From: JASLCR01 sp964384345 | GTDB taxonomy: Bacteria; Patescibacteriota; Saccharimonadia; Saccharimonadales; Saccharimonadaceae | Direction: 5' to 3' | Assembly: GCA_964384345.1 (NCBI GenBank) | Contig: CAYLKD010000005.1 | Location: 9,776 to 73,775 of the forward strand | DNA: 64,000 nt | Shown: one piece after another, positions 9,643 to 18,337 of the stretch | Numbering within the stretch: position 1 is the stretch's first letter | How the letters are laid out: the number at the start of each line of letters is the position of its first letter | The notes under the pieces: model-generated | Seen by the model: the letters and a program-made list of their open reading frames with translations, nothing else | The model's database searches: none | Told to the model about the DNA's origin: nothing | Program-made: the position numbers and the translations under genes

Positions 9643-10806
9643 ATGGCATACATAAAGACTGTCACACTCGCTCGTGTATCGAGCAGGTCGCAGGAAGAAG
9701 AAGGCTACTCGCTTGACGCACAACTCAAACTACTCAGGCAGTATTGCAGTGAACGTAAGCTCGATGTCATTAAGGAGTTTCGTATATCTGAGACGGCATC
9801 AAAGAATGAGCAACGCACCGTGTTTCATGAGATGTTGCGTTATATAAAGCAGAGCAACATCACGAATTTAGTCGTTGAAAAGACGGACAGGCTTACGCGG
9901 AATTTCAGAGATGCGGTTGTTGTCGATGATTGGCTGGAGGTCGACCAGCGCCGCGTACTCCATATGGTTAAAGAGGGATTGGTTATCCATAAATACTCTC
10001 GATCCGACACAAAACTCATGTGGAATATCTATTTATCGTTTGCTAAGAAATATACCGACAACTTGCGAGAAGAGGCAATGAAAGGTTGGCAAGAGAAACT
10101 TGCTCAAGGCTGGATGCCCGCAGTGCCGCCTCATGGATATAAAACTGCCATTGAGGACAGTAAGAAAATTCATGTGATAGATGAAGAGCGTGCGTTTTTG
10201 GTTGAGCGAGCATTTAGGTTATATCTTGAACCCGGTCAAAACATCCAGACAGTAACGGAAGAGGTTACATCTATAGGCTTGGTTAGTCGGAAAAACAAGC
10301 CTCTCACCCAGAGCGCAATTCATAAAATGTTGCGGAACCCATTCTATGTAGGAACGATTCGCTTTAATGGCCAGGATTATCCAGGCGCGCATGAGCCATT
10401 ACTGAGCACTGATCTATTTCGAGCGGTTCAGCTAAAGCTTGGTGAGCGACATCAGACAAAGATAATTCGACACAACCCGTTGTTTAAGGGCGTATTGAGG
10501 TGCGAAGACTGTGGTGCTGTTGTCACCTGGCAATGTCAGAAAGGCCGATATTACGGAAGCTGTCAGCGTCGTACGGGAGATTGTAAGGGACGACGGCTAC
10601 TGCGCGAAGACAGACTGGAAGAGAGTTTACTTACCCGTTTGGGCGAGATTGATGAGGGGAGTCTTGGCCCTAAACGTCTGCACGCACTCATCGAGATACT
10701 GCATCTCAGACAACAGCCCTATATCGGGGACCATCGTCTGCTAGTTATGAAGACGATCAAACAACAGATTAATAGAATGGAGCGCATGGAGGACTCTCTT
10801 GTATGA
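9643..10806 (+). CDS. Large serine recombinase, main part (frameshifted at 3' end)
   Basis: Site-specific DNA recombinase of the large serine (resolvase/integrase) family. The N-terminal catalytic domain has TLARVSSRSQ with the nucleophilic serine and the EKTDRLTR arginine motif; the recombinase domain and a zinc-ribbon domain (CEDC with a later cysteine pair) follow. ATG at 9640 or 9643 follows an AAGGAGG site; I prefer 9643 for spacing. The frame stops at 10806 after MERMEDSLV, but the expected coiled-coil continuation (LYDDKLSNLI) is in the +1 frame from 10799. The gene is therefore either a pseudogene, a sequencing error, or read through by +1 frameshifting. It is probably the integrase of the island. 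Confidence 0.85.
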   Translation: MAYIKTVTLARVSSRSQEEEGYSLDAQLKLLRQYCSERKLDVIKEFRISETASKNEQRTVFHEMLRYIKQSNITNLVVEKTDRLTRNFRDAVVVDDWLEVDQRRVLHMVKEGLVIHKYSRSDTKLMWNIYLSFAKKYTDNLREEAMKGWQEKLAQGWMPAVPPHGYKTAIEDSKKIHVIDEERAFLVERAFRLYLEPGQNIQTVTEEVTSIGLVSRKNKPLTQSAIHKMLRNPFYVGTIRFNGQDYPGAHEPLLSTDLFRAVQLKLGERHQTKIIRHNPLFKGVLRCEDCGAVVTWQCQKGRYYGSCQRRTGDCKGRRLLREDRLEESLLTRLGEIDEGSLGPKRLHALIEILHLRQQPYIGDHRLLVMKTIKQQINRMERMEDSLV

Positions 10807-11068
10807 TGACAAGCTATCGAATCTCATAAGCGAGCAAAGGTACAAGCAGAAGGTCGATAAACTACACGACGAACTCGACTACTTACGCATGCGTCTTGAT
10901 CGTCTTGAGCTAGTAGAATCGCAAACTCCAGTTGCCAATGATAAGCCGACGTCACTCTCGGGCCTTTATGTGAGTGAGTCTAAGATAGGTAAGCGAATAA
11001 TTATGCAAAAATTATTCAAGATAACCACAAGGGGTGGCTTACCCTTGTTTGTGCCTGTAAAAAATTAG
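10799..11068 (+). pseudogene. Out-of-frame C-terminal coiled-coil segment of the serine recombinase
   Basis: Eighty-nine codons in the +1 frame relative to the recombinase. The segment begins with LYDDKLSNLISEQRY and is followed by a helical heptad pattern ending at DRLELVE, which is the usual coiled-coil insertion region of large serine recombinases. Skipping one base at about 10798 (TCT C TTG TAT) joins the two parts seamlessly. There is no start codon with a ribosome-binding site of its own. I regard it as the displaced end of the upstream gene rather than a separate gene. Confidence 0.75.
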
Positions 11069-11092
11069 CATTTTTCGTGGTATTATTGTCTG

Positions 11093-11308
11093 ATGAGCGA
11101 TACTGAGTTTCTTGATCAAATTTCCGCTAGTCTTTCGAAGATTCGTAAGCAACAGCGCTATACACAGCGTGAGGTTGCTGAACTGGCCGGTCTCAATCCT
11201 AATTACTATGCAAAAGTTGAGCGTGGCGACAGTATACCGTCACTGAAAACAATCTATAAGATCGCAAAGGCACTCAAGGTTTCCGCTACTGATATCGTCG
11301 GTTTCTAG
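11093..11308 (+). CDS. XRE-family HTH transcriptional regulator
   Basis: A 71-aa Cro/CI-type DNA-binding protein consisting almost only of the helix-turn-helix domain: IRKQQRYTQREVAELAGLNPNYYAKVERGDSIPSL... with the TQ-E-A and E-G-P hallmarks. TGGTATTAT lies 6 nt before the ATG, so the mRNA is probably leaderless. It sits between the broken recombinase and a convergent small gene whose 3' end overlaps it by 4 bp. It probably regulates genes of the island, but its target is not visible. Confidence 0.85.
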   Translation: MSDTEFLDQISASLSKIRKQQRYTQREVAELAGLNPNYYAKVERGDSIPSLKTIYKIAKALKVSATDIVGF

Positions 11309-11514
11309 TTCGCGGAGTTTTGGTTTTTGAACTCGTCCATCTCTTTATGGAGGAGTTCTTCGTCGACACGACCAAGCTCACGGTACATTAGCTTCATCTT
11401 GATGAGCATCTGTCGTGCATATTTAGGATTGGCATTTTCTGGATCATTTTTCTCCAGGTCACGTACCATTGTCGCAATATCTTCATCTGTTGGGACGTAT
11501 CCAGTCATATTCAT
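11305..11514 (-). CDS. Hypothetical 69-aa protein
   Basis: A small charged, helical protein (MNMTGYVPTDEDIATMVRD...) without membrane segment or known motif. It lies directly downstream of the broken Mrr-like gene on the same strand and overlaps its stop by 4 bp, so it was probably translated by coupling with it. It might be a partner of that gene, but I recognise no family. Confidence 0.5.
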   Translation of the reverse strand: MNMTGYVPTDEDIATMVRDLEKNDPENANPKYARQMLIKMKLMYRELGRVDEELLHKEMDEFKNQNSAN

Positions 11515-12128
11515 AGTATAGCACCTCTGTTAGTGCGGCTAGCTTCGTAAATCCATTCGGATAATGCCTCACGGTCAATAAGAGGGATCTGATTATCTTT
11601 TGCCAGCATTCGTGCGGGATTTGAATACGTACTATTTGTTATTACCATCGCCCGATCACATTTGTATCTAGTTAGTGCGGTATATGCTTGACGCACGGCT
11701 TCGGCTTTGACGGGGCTGTTGTATCGTTTTGCTTGGATGCCCCAAGTTACGCCATCTTTTTTAGCGATAATATCAACACCGAGATCATATTTTTCTGTGA
11801 GCTGTATATTCGTATAGCCTCTTTTTCGTAGCAAGTCGGCGAGTTAGCGCTCGAACTCAAGACCGTCCATAGTATCAACGGCAGCAACGGTAATCGCATC
11901 GTACATATGTTTCTTACGCAGTGCACGGTGCACGAATAGGCTAATTACGAGCAATAGAGTCATGGCAGCAACAGCTATCGCCATCGGCAGGCCGTAGGGG
12001 TATTGTTCGGTAAGGTCTTTTGCATGGGCGTAGACATACGCAAACACGGCTAGGGTCAGTATGCCAATCAGGCCACCAAGCTCATCATTTTGTTTTCGGT
12101 ATCGTCGTTTTTTGTAGTATCGCGCCAT
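11511..12128 (-). pseudogene. Mrr-like restriction endonuclease interrupted by in-frame TAA
   Basis: Reading from 12128 downwards, codons 1-94 encode two hydrophobic segments (about 18-38 and 48-67) and end VDTMDGLEFER, then TAA at 11844-11846, and the same frame continues LADLLRKRGYTNIQL. The second part is a clear Mrr_cat domain: DLGVDIIAKKDG, then WGIQAKRY with the D...Q-x-K catalytic pattern. In the family the position after EFER is usually an aromatic residue, so TAA most likely replaces a Tyr codon (TAT or TAC). Membrane-linked Mrr proteins cut modified or foreign DNA. The upstream signal TTTTATACT and AGGAGAAG suggests it was expressed. A sequencing error is possible. Confidence 0.75.
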
Positions 12129-12151
12129 AGTCTTCTCCTCGAGTATAAAAG

Positions 12152-12247
12152 TTAAGATTCTTCCGATATTAATTCTTCGATCGCCGCATCAATCCGCACT
12201 AGCCCCTCGAGTAAAGAGTTCCATGTTTGGTCAACGTGGGTCACCAC
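12152..12247 (-). CDS. Possible 31-aa ORF or gene remnant
   Basis: On the minus strand a GTG at 12247 opens 31 codons containing DQTWNSLLEGLVRIDAAIEE and ending ISEES, an amphipathic, protein-like sequence. An in-frame TGA lies just upstream of the start, and no Shine-Dalgarno site is seen. It ends 23 bp before the Mrr-like pseudogene. It could be the tail of a lost gene or a tiny protein; support is weak. Confidence 0.25.
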   Translation of the reverse strand: MVTHVDQTWNSLLEGLVRIDAAIEELISEES

Positions 12248-12286
12248 GAAAATAGCTCATCCAACGGATGGGCTTTTTTCGTGGTG
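12242..12286. terminator. Bidirectional hairpin terminator
   Basis: A 21-position stem with two imperfect pairs: CACCACGAAAATAGCTCATC pairs with GATGGGCTTTTTTCGTGGTG around the loop. The inner GC-rich part followed by a T run gives an intrinsic terminator on the plus strand; a shorter T run occurs on the other strand. It marks the edge of the island. Confidence 0.7.
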
Positions 12287-12393
12287 AATTGCCATGGCCA
12301 ATTTCGAACCCGGAGTTCGCTAACTAGTCGAACACCCCAGTCATAGCGGGCGTGTCGATTAGATATACCTAGGTATTCTCCGTGAGGCAACCA

Positions 12394-12421
12394 AAATACC
12401 ACTCCAAAAGGAGTGGTATTT
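12394..12421. terminator. Rho-independent terminator after DEAD-box helicase gene
   Basis: AAATACCACTCC and GGAGTGGTATTT form a perfect 12-bp stem with an AAAA loop. It is 24 bp after the stop of the minus-strand helicase gene and can end transcription from either side. Confidence 0.8.
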
Positions 12422-12444
12422 GACTAAGCTTCAAGATGCTTCAG

Positions 12445-13665
12445 TTAACGGTTCATGTGTTGTTTAACGAATGTTAACGCAGTTCCACCCTTACCGGCAC
12501 GACCAGTGCGACCGATACGGTGAACATAATCATCGTAGCTTTGCGGAATATCAAAGTTGATCACATGGCTAACATTTGGAATGTCGAGTCCACGAGCTGC
12601 AACGTCAGTAGCAACCAATACCTTGGTGCGATTGTTCTTAAAGTCAGTCAACGCACGGTTGCGCTGGCTCTGTGACTTGTTGCCGTGAATCGCGCTTGAG
12701 CGAATGCCGAGACGTTCGAGGTTGTCTGACAATCGTTGGACACCAAATTTGGTTTCACCAAAGACGATGACACGGTCAAACTCTTCGCTACTCAGCATAG
12801 CGACGAGTAATTCGCGTTTGTGATCAATATCAGTGTAATTAACGACATCTTGGTAGATGTGATCGTTCGTTTCACTGACTTTGACAGAGATAAGCTCAGG
12901 GCTTTTCATGAAATCGTTGACGATCGCACGGATGCCGTCACTAAATGTCGCGCTAAAACAAAGCGTCTGACGATCAGCGGGCAAACGAGACGCGATTTCG
13001 CGGATGTCATTCACAAATCCCATATCGAGCATGCGGTCAGCCTCGTCAAGGACAAATGTCGTGACGGTGTCGAGCTTCAATGTGCCGCGCTGGATGTGAT
13101 CTTTGAGACGACCCGGTGTGCCGATGATGACATGCGGTCGACGTGACAGTGCACGTAACTGCGAGGTGATATTGACGCCACCAACACAAATTGCAGAGAA
13201 CAGCTTCATGCCATTTGAAAATTTGCGGAATTCATCATCAATTTGCTGTGCAAGTTCGCGAGTCGGCGCCATGATCAAAACAGATCCAGGGGTTCGTTCT
13301 TTGTAAAGCTTGTTTAGAATCGGCAATAAGAACGCTGCCGTTTTACCGGTACCGGTGTTTGCAAGCCCGATCACATCTTTGCCTTCCATAGCAAGAGGGA
13401 TTGTCTGGTCTTGGATTGCACTAGGTGCGGTAAATTTGGCGAATTCAAGATTTTTCTCGATAATATCGACAAGTTCAAAGTCACTAAACTGGTGTTTTGG
13501 TTCGTAGGCTACTTCGGTTGCAGCCGATACGACAGTTCGGTTGACAAACTTCGACGGGTGAATCGTTGAAGCGCTACGGTTGTTTTTTCTTACTGGTCCG
13601 CGGCGTCCGCCGCCTCCAGAGCGTTGTTGTGAGCCCGCGTGAAACGAGCGTGTTCGTTGTTGCAT
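12445..13665 (-). CDS. DEAD-box ATP-dependent RNA helicase
   Basis: A 406-aa RNA helicase with all core motifs: Q motif region (FAKFTAPSAIQDQTIPLA), motif I ANTGTGKT, motif Ia PTRELAQQ, DEAD in VLDEADRMLDMGF, SAT in CFSATF, and motif VI VHRIGRTGRAGKGG. The N-terminal 40 residues are rich in Arg, Gly and Ser and probably bind RNA. The C-terminal tail is very short, so this is a minimal RhlE/CshA-like enzyme that remodels RNA during ribosome assembly or decay. It is divergent from the GH5 gene, with 177 bp between them. Confidence 0.93.
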   Translation of the reverse strand: MQQRTRSFHAGSQQRSGGGGRRGPVRKNNRSASTIHPSKFVNRTVVSAATEVAYEPKHQFSDFELVDIIEKNLEFAKFTAPSAIQDQTIPLAMEGKDVIGLANTGTGKTAAFLLPILNKLYKERTPGSVLIMAPTRELAQQIDDEFRKFSNGMKLFSAICVGGVNITSQLRALSRRPHVIIGTPGRLKDHIQRGTLKLDTVTTFVLDEADRMLDMGFVNDIREIASRLPADRQTLCFSATFSDGIRAIVNDFMKSPELISVKVSETNDHIYQDVVNYTDIDHKRELLVAMLSSEEFDRVIVFGETKFGVQRLSDNLERLGIRSSAIHGNKSQSQRNRALTDFKNNRTKVLVATDVAARGLDIPNVSHVINFDIPQSYDDYVHRIGRTGRAGKGGTALTFVKQHMNR

Positions 13666-13842
13666 ATAAACCTTTCGTTCATCTGAAACATGATGAATCG
13701 CCAGAACTAAAGGTGAGCATCCATCCGAATTTTATGTACAAGAGACGTAAAACTAACCCCATTGTAGCCCATAATTCTTGTTACGTCAAGTTGCGGGAAC
13801 TGTTAGTGATCTGTACGCGCTCGACTAATGTAGACTATAGCT

Positions 13843-14793
13843 ATGCAAGGAATCAATCTCGGAGGCTGGATCATACCGGAGCGGTGGATGTCACCGTCCC
13901 TATTTGCGGGGACTGACGCGGTTGATCTCTATAGTCTTCTTGGACGTTCAGACGGTATGTCTCGCTACCAAAAACACCTTGATGAATGGATAACTGAAAA
14001 AGACTTTGCATGGCTTGCCGAGCATAACATCCAGCTGTTACGGCTGCCTGTTGGATTTTGGGCAGTTTCTAGTGACAAACATTACCCCGATATCTCAAGC
14101 ACAGTAGATTGGGCATTTGCTATGGCAAAAAAGTACCATATGCAGCTTCTCCTTGATTTTCACGGAGCAAAAGGCTCGCAAAATGGCCACGATCATAGCG
14201 GGCGAATCGGTGCAGTTAGTTGGTGGCAACAGCAAAAGCATGCTCACGAAACGCTGATCGCGCTCGCACGGCGCTACGGCAAAGAACCAGTGCTGTGGGG
14301 GATCGAACTCATCAATGAACCCGCAATCGGCTTGCGGTATTTTTCGCTGCTGCATTTTTATCGCCGAGCATACCGAGATCTTAGAGAGGTGCTACCAGCT
14401 GGAACAAAAATAGTGTTTCACGATGGATTCATGCCGCTACTGTTGAGTGGGGCACTCTGGCCTCGACAATCACACCCAGTGGTAATGGATATGCATTTAT
14501 ACGGCTTACCGGCGGTATTTGCATCAAATATGCGCGTCTATACATTCTTTCAGCGTCTGTATTTCACATTAATCATTGTGCTTTGCCGAATGAATCAGGA
14601 TGTCATGATCGGCGAGTGGAGCGGAGTGTTGCCACAGCGTTTATTTGATCAATATCCCGAAGAGCAGCACATTGCGCTGGTGATTGAGAATATCGCTCGT
14701 CAAAAACAGCTCTTTCATGGCACGGTCGCTACATGCTATTGGAATTACAAAACTGAAGCTGACGGCGTCTGGAATTACCGCTCACTTGAGTAA
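13843..14793 (+). CDS. Glycoside hydrolase family 5 (cellulase / exo-beta-glucanase-like)
   Basis: A 316-aa TIM-barrel glycosidase. The general acid is E159 in IELINEP and the nucleophile E258 in MIGEWSG, both in the usual GH5 contexts. LDFHGAKGSQNG resembles the exo-beta-1,3-glucanase branch. There is no signal peptide, so it probably works in the cytoplasm unless exported in another way. TAGACT lies 6 nt before the ATG, typical of the leaderless genes in this window. It may degrade beta-glucans or glycosides obtained from the host or the environment. Confidence 0.85.
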   Translation: MQGINLGGWIIPERWMSPSLFAGTDAVDLYSLLGRSDGMSRYQKHLDEWITEKDFAWLAEHNIQLLRLPVGFWAVSSDKHYPDISSTVDWAFAMAKKYHMQLLLDFHGAKGSQNGHDHSGRIGAVSWWQQQKHAHETLIALARRYGKEPVLWGIELINEPAIGLRYFSLLHFYRRAYRDLREVLPAGTKIVFHDGFMPLLLSGALWPRQSHPVVMDMHLYGLPAVFASNMRVYTFFQRLYFTLIIVLCRMNQDVMIGEWSGVLPQRLFDQYPEEQHIALVIENIARQKQLFHGTVATCYWNYKTEADGVWNYRSLE

Positions 14794-14827
14794 ATAAGAT
14801 CTGTAAACGTGCTACGATACTAGTACT

Positions 14828-16252
14828 ATGACACCAATTTTTAAACGCTCGAAAATACTTGCAACCCTTGGTCCACGATCGGATAGCTATGAGACAATCG
14901 AAGCACTGGCATATGCTGGGGTGAACGGCTTTCGGCTAAATTTCAGCCATGCTACATTCGAGCAGGCAGATACACTAGTTCCACTCATTCGAAAAGCGAG
15001 CCAAAAACATGGCAAGCCTGTCGCCATACTTCAGGACCTGCAGGGTCCAAAAATACGTCTTGGAATGCTGAAGGACAATCACCTCGATGTCAAAAAAGAT
15101 GATGTACTGACTCTTGATTACGCCGCAGAACACGATGCCATGACCTTACCAGTGCAGTATAACTTGGCCGAAAAAGTGAAAGCTGGCGAATCGATTTATT
15201 TATTTGATGGAAAAATTCGCGGCGAAGTGATTGACATCGTCTCGGAAACAGCCATCACGGTAAAAGTGATGAACGACGGGTTCCTCATGAGTAAAAAAGG
15301 AATTAATCTTCCGGATACCGATTTTGGTGGCGATATATTGACGCCAAAAGACATTGCTGACATTGAGTATGGGGCCGATAAAGATTTTGACTACGTGTCT
15401 CTCAGTTTCGTGCAAAGCGCCGATGATATCCATAATCTGCGCCAAATGCTGGTCGGACTTGGCTCAAAGGCGCAGGTGATCGCAAAAATCGAAACGAAGG
15501 CCGCAATAGAGGACAAAATGCTTGTAGAGATTGTCCGCGCAAGTGATGGGGTCATGGTTGCTCGCGGCGATTTGGCCGTAGAAGCCGGCGCTGAGGTAGT
15601 GCCGATCGTCCAACGCCGAATCATTGCGCTCTGCCGCAAATACGGCAAGCTGAGCATCGTTGCAACTCAGATGATGGCTAGCATGGTTGATGCTCCAGAG
15701 CCAACCCGCGCCGAAGTCAGTGATATTGCGAATGCGGTGATTCAGGGTGCGGATACGTTGATGTTATCAGATGAAACCGCCAATGGCTCGTATCCACTCG
15801 AAACCGTCGAAGCTATGAAAAGGGTGATTTTATATACACAGGAACATGTCACTGTTGCGCCAGTGTCTGATCGAGTCGCGAGTGATGACAAAGTTCGTCA
15901 AGATGCGATCAGTGAAGCTGCGGTACTTCTTGCCGAACAAGTCGGAGCAGTCGCTATTGTTGCCGAAACAAAAACGGGTTCAACAGCGGCGAACATTGCT
16001 GCAGTTCGGCCAAACCTACCTATTGTCAGCGTGACGAGTGACCTCACGGCCGCTCAGCAACTCGCATTGAGCTATGCGAACAAGAGTTTTGTACGCCCAG
16101 ATGGTGAAAAAGCCGGTCTGAGTCTTGCTCGTGAATTAAAAGAACAAGGATTTTTTGGCAGTAATGAAACAATTACAGCCGTGATTGTTAGTGGTCGTCA
16201 GCCAGGTCTGCATGGAGCGACCGATACTATCAAAGTACGTGTGCTAGAATAG
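14828..16252 (+). CDS. pyk: Pyruvate kinase
   Basis: A 474-aa enzyme converting phosphoenolpyruvate and ADP to pyruvate and ATP. Recognisable parts are KILATLGPRSD at the N-terminus, RLNFSHATFEQ, QDLQGPKIRLG, the B domain, the active-site IAKIETKAAIED, VMVARGDLAVE and VATQMMASM, with the C-terminal allosteric domain at normal length. GATACT lies 6 nt before the ATG. It heads a cluster with phosphoglycerate kinase and triosephosphate isomerase. Confidence 0.96.
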   Translation: MTPIFKRSKILATLGPRSDSYETIEALAYAGVNGFRLNFSHATFEQADTLVPLIRKASQKHGKPVAILQDLQGPKIRLGMLKDNHLDVKKDDVLTLDYAAEHDAMTLPVQYNLAEKVKAGESIYLFDGKIRGEVIDIVSETAITVKVMNDGFLMSKKGINLPDTDFGGDILTPKDIADIEYGADKDFDYVSLSFVQSADDIHNLRQMLVGLGSKAQVIAKIETKAAIEDKMLVEIVRASDGVMVARGDLAVEAGAEVVPIVQRRIIALCRKYGKLSIVATQMMASMVDAPEPTRAEVSDIANAVIQGADTLMLSDETANGSYPLETVEAMKRVILYTQEHVTVAPVSDRVASDDKVRQDAISEAAVLLAEQVGAVAIVAETKTGSTAANIAAVRPNLPIVSVTSDLTAAQQLALSYANKSFVRPDGEKAGLSLARELKEQGFFGSNETITAVIVSGRQPGLHGATDTIKVRVLE

Positions 16253-16271
16253 CAGTAGAAAAGAGGGTGGG

Positions 16272-17498
16272 ATGAAATTCTTTAAAGAGACACTGGTAGA
16301 TGTGCCGCTAGATAACAAAACCGTGCTGGTGCGTGCGGACTATAATGTACCACTTGAAAAAGATGGTTCAATTGCTGATGATTACCGGATCAGTTCTAGT
16401 GTACCGACGTTGCAGGCGCTCCTAAAGCGTGGCTGTAAGATTGTTATAATTAGTCACTTAGGCCGTCCTGAGGGTCGTGACAAAAACTGTAGCCTCGAGG
16501 TTGTTGCAACGCGCCTTTCAGAGCTTCTCAAAACTCGCGTGAGCTTTGTCGATGATTGTATCGGCGATAAAGTGAAAATGGCCGTCAAAAAAGCTCCTCA
16601 GCATTCTGTTATTTTGCTTGAAAACCTACGCTATTATCCAGAAGAAGAAGCCAACGATGCTGCGTTCGCTAAAAAGCTTGCCTCCTCAAGTATGGCGCGC
16701 TATTTTGTCCAGGACGGTTTCGGCGTTGTTCACCGTGCGCACGCCAGTACGGCTGCGATAACATTGCAGCTACCGAGCGTTGCTGGAATGCTACTTGAAA
16801 AAGAATACACTACGATCACGAGCGCCATGAAGCACCCGAAACATCCATTGGTTGCTGTACTCGGAGGAGCGAAGGTTAGCGATAAGATCGAAGTCATCGA
16901 AGCACTCGAGCCAATTGCCGAACAAATTCTTATTGGGGGAGCCATGGCAAATACCTTTCTAGCAGCCCGAGGGATCAATATGGCAAAAAGCAAATTTGAA
17001 GCCGATCAAGCAGACGAAGTGCACCGTATTTATGCCAAGGCGACAGCTAAAGTCGGTGAAACGCACGAAGATGATTTTTTAGTTCTTCCGACTGATTTAG
17101 CGGTTGCAAGCGAGTTATCTGAACACGCAAAACGTGAGATTGTACCCACGGGTGCAATGCCGGCAGACAAAATGGCCCTTGATATCGGGGACGCAACCAT
17201 AGAGAAGTTTGTCGACTGCATCAATAATGCAAAGACTGTAATCTGGAACGGAACGCTTGGGATGGCCGAATATGAGAATTTTGCTCATGGTTCTGCGCGT
17301 ATTGCACTCGCTCTGGCAACTCATCCGAACATTGTATCGATCATTGGTGGGGGCGATACGGCCGATTTTGCGCTACATTGGGATAGCAAAAATGGTGGTA
17401 GTTTCAGCCATGTTTCTACTGGTGGTGGCGCAAGTCTAGAACTGATGAGCGGCAAAAAACTGCCGGGAATTGAATCTCTGCTAGACGCTCGGCACTAG
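16272..17498 (+). CDS. pgk: Phosphoglycerate kinase
   Basis: A 408-aa enzyme making ATP from 1,3-bisphosphoglycerate. The substrate-binding ADYNVPL and ISHLGRPEG, the nucleotide-binding GGAKVSDKI and the C-terminal GGGDTADFA are all present. It lies 19 bp after pyk with a GAGGGTGGG site just before the ATG, so it is probably translated from the pyk message. Normal length, no oddity. Confidence 0.96.
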   Translation: MKFFKETLVDVPLDNKTVLVRADYNVPLEKDGSIADDYRISSSVPTLQALLKRGCKIVIISHLGRPEGRDKNCSLEVVATRLSELLKTRVSFVDDCIGDKVKMAVKKAPQHSVILLENLRYYPEEEANDAAFAKKLASSSMARYFVQDGFGVVHRAHASTAAITLQLPSVAGMLLEKEYTTITSAMKHPKHPLVAVLGGAKVSDKIEVIEALEPIAEQILIGGAMANTFLAARGINMAKSKFEADQADEVHRIYAKATAKVGETHEDDFLVLPTDLAVASELSEHAKREIVPTGAMPADKMALDIGDATIEKFVDCINNAKTVIWNGTLGMAEYENFAHGSARIALALATHPNIVSIIGGGDTADFALHWDSKNGGSFSHVSTGGGASLELMSGKKLPGIESLLDARH

Positions 17499-17541
17499 TA
17501 CTGGTAAACTGTAATAAAAGGTAAGCATAAGAAGCTAAAAC

Positions 17542-18327
17542 GTGGGCAATACAACTTTAATCATAGCGAACTGGAAAATGAACCTCACCGTAGGAGAGGC
17601 AAGTTTGTATGTCCACAAACTTGATAAAAGTATCGTCGCGCATCGAAATGTTGAAGTTGTTCTTGCTCCGACAATGTTGTGCTTACAAACACTCAATCTA
17701 CAGATCGATCACCGCAAGTTTAAGCTTGCTGCTCAAAATTTGTATTGGCGTGATGAAGGAGCATTTACGGGCGAAGTATCGGCGCACCAGCTACGAGGTT
17801 TAGTCCGTTATGCAATCGTAGCTCATTCAGAACGACGCCATTTATTTCACGAACACGATAAAGACATTCGTGCCAAAGTACAAGCTGCGGTGCGCAACCA
17901 CATAACACCGGTCTTGTGTATTGGTGAAACAGCTGCTGAAAAATCTGACGGTGAAACTGATGCAGTCTTGCACGATCAGATAATTGGTGGACTAGCCAAC
18001 TTGACTGCAGATGAGGTCGCTGAAATGGTGATTGCCTACGAACCAGTGTGGGCAATATCGGGTGGTGCGGATTTTGGTTCACATCCGGTTGCAACACCGA
18101 GTGTAGTCAGTGCAGTCGTTCGCTCAATTCGTAATCAGATCAAACATTTATTTGGCGCTGAAACTGCAAAAAAAATCCGTATTTTGTATGGCGGTAGTGT
18201 CAATTCATCAAATGCTGCTGGATTTATGACCATTCCTGGAGTCGATGGCTTTCTTATCGGTGGCGCTAGTCTGATACAACACGAATTTGAAGAAATTATC
18301 AAAGCAGCCCACGAGCGAGGAAAATAA
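17542..18327 (+). CDS. tpiA: Triosephosphate isomerase
   Basis: A 261-aa enzyme interconverting dihydroxyacetone phosphate and glyceraldehyde 3-phosphate. The catalytic Lys12 (NWKMN), the His in VAHSERR and the Glu in AYEPVWAIS are present. Loop 6 after the Glu is unusual: WAISGGADFGSHPVATP is several residues longer than the common WAIGTGKxAT form. GTG is used as start; TGGTAAACT some 26 nt upstream could be its own promoter. Confidence 0.94.
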   Translation: MGNTTLIIANWKMNLTVGEASLYVHKLDKSIVAHRNVEVVLAPTMLCLQTLNLQIDHRKFKLAAQNLYWRDEGAFTGEVSAHQLRGLVRYAIVAHSERRHLFHEHDKDIRAKVQAAVRNHITPVLCIGETAAEKSDGETDAVLHDQIIGGLANLTADEVAEMVIAYEPVWAISGGADFGSHPVATPSVVSAVVRSIRNQIKHLFGAETAKKIRILYGGSVNSSNAAGFMTIPGVDGFLIGGASLIQHEFEEIIKAAHERGK

Positions 18328-18337
18328 AGGATTGACG

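Noticed and set aside
12295..12335. A GGGTTCGAA stretch on the minus strand that looked like a tRNA T-arm
   Set aside because: The flanking bases do not pair as a T-stem and no acceptor or anticodon arm could be built.
12365..12376. Palindrome ATACCTAGGTAT as recombinase crossover site
   Set aside because: A single 12-bp palindrome without a second copy or flanking symmetry is not enough evidence for an attachment site.
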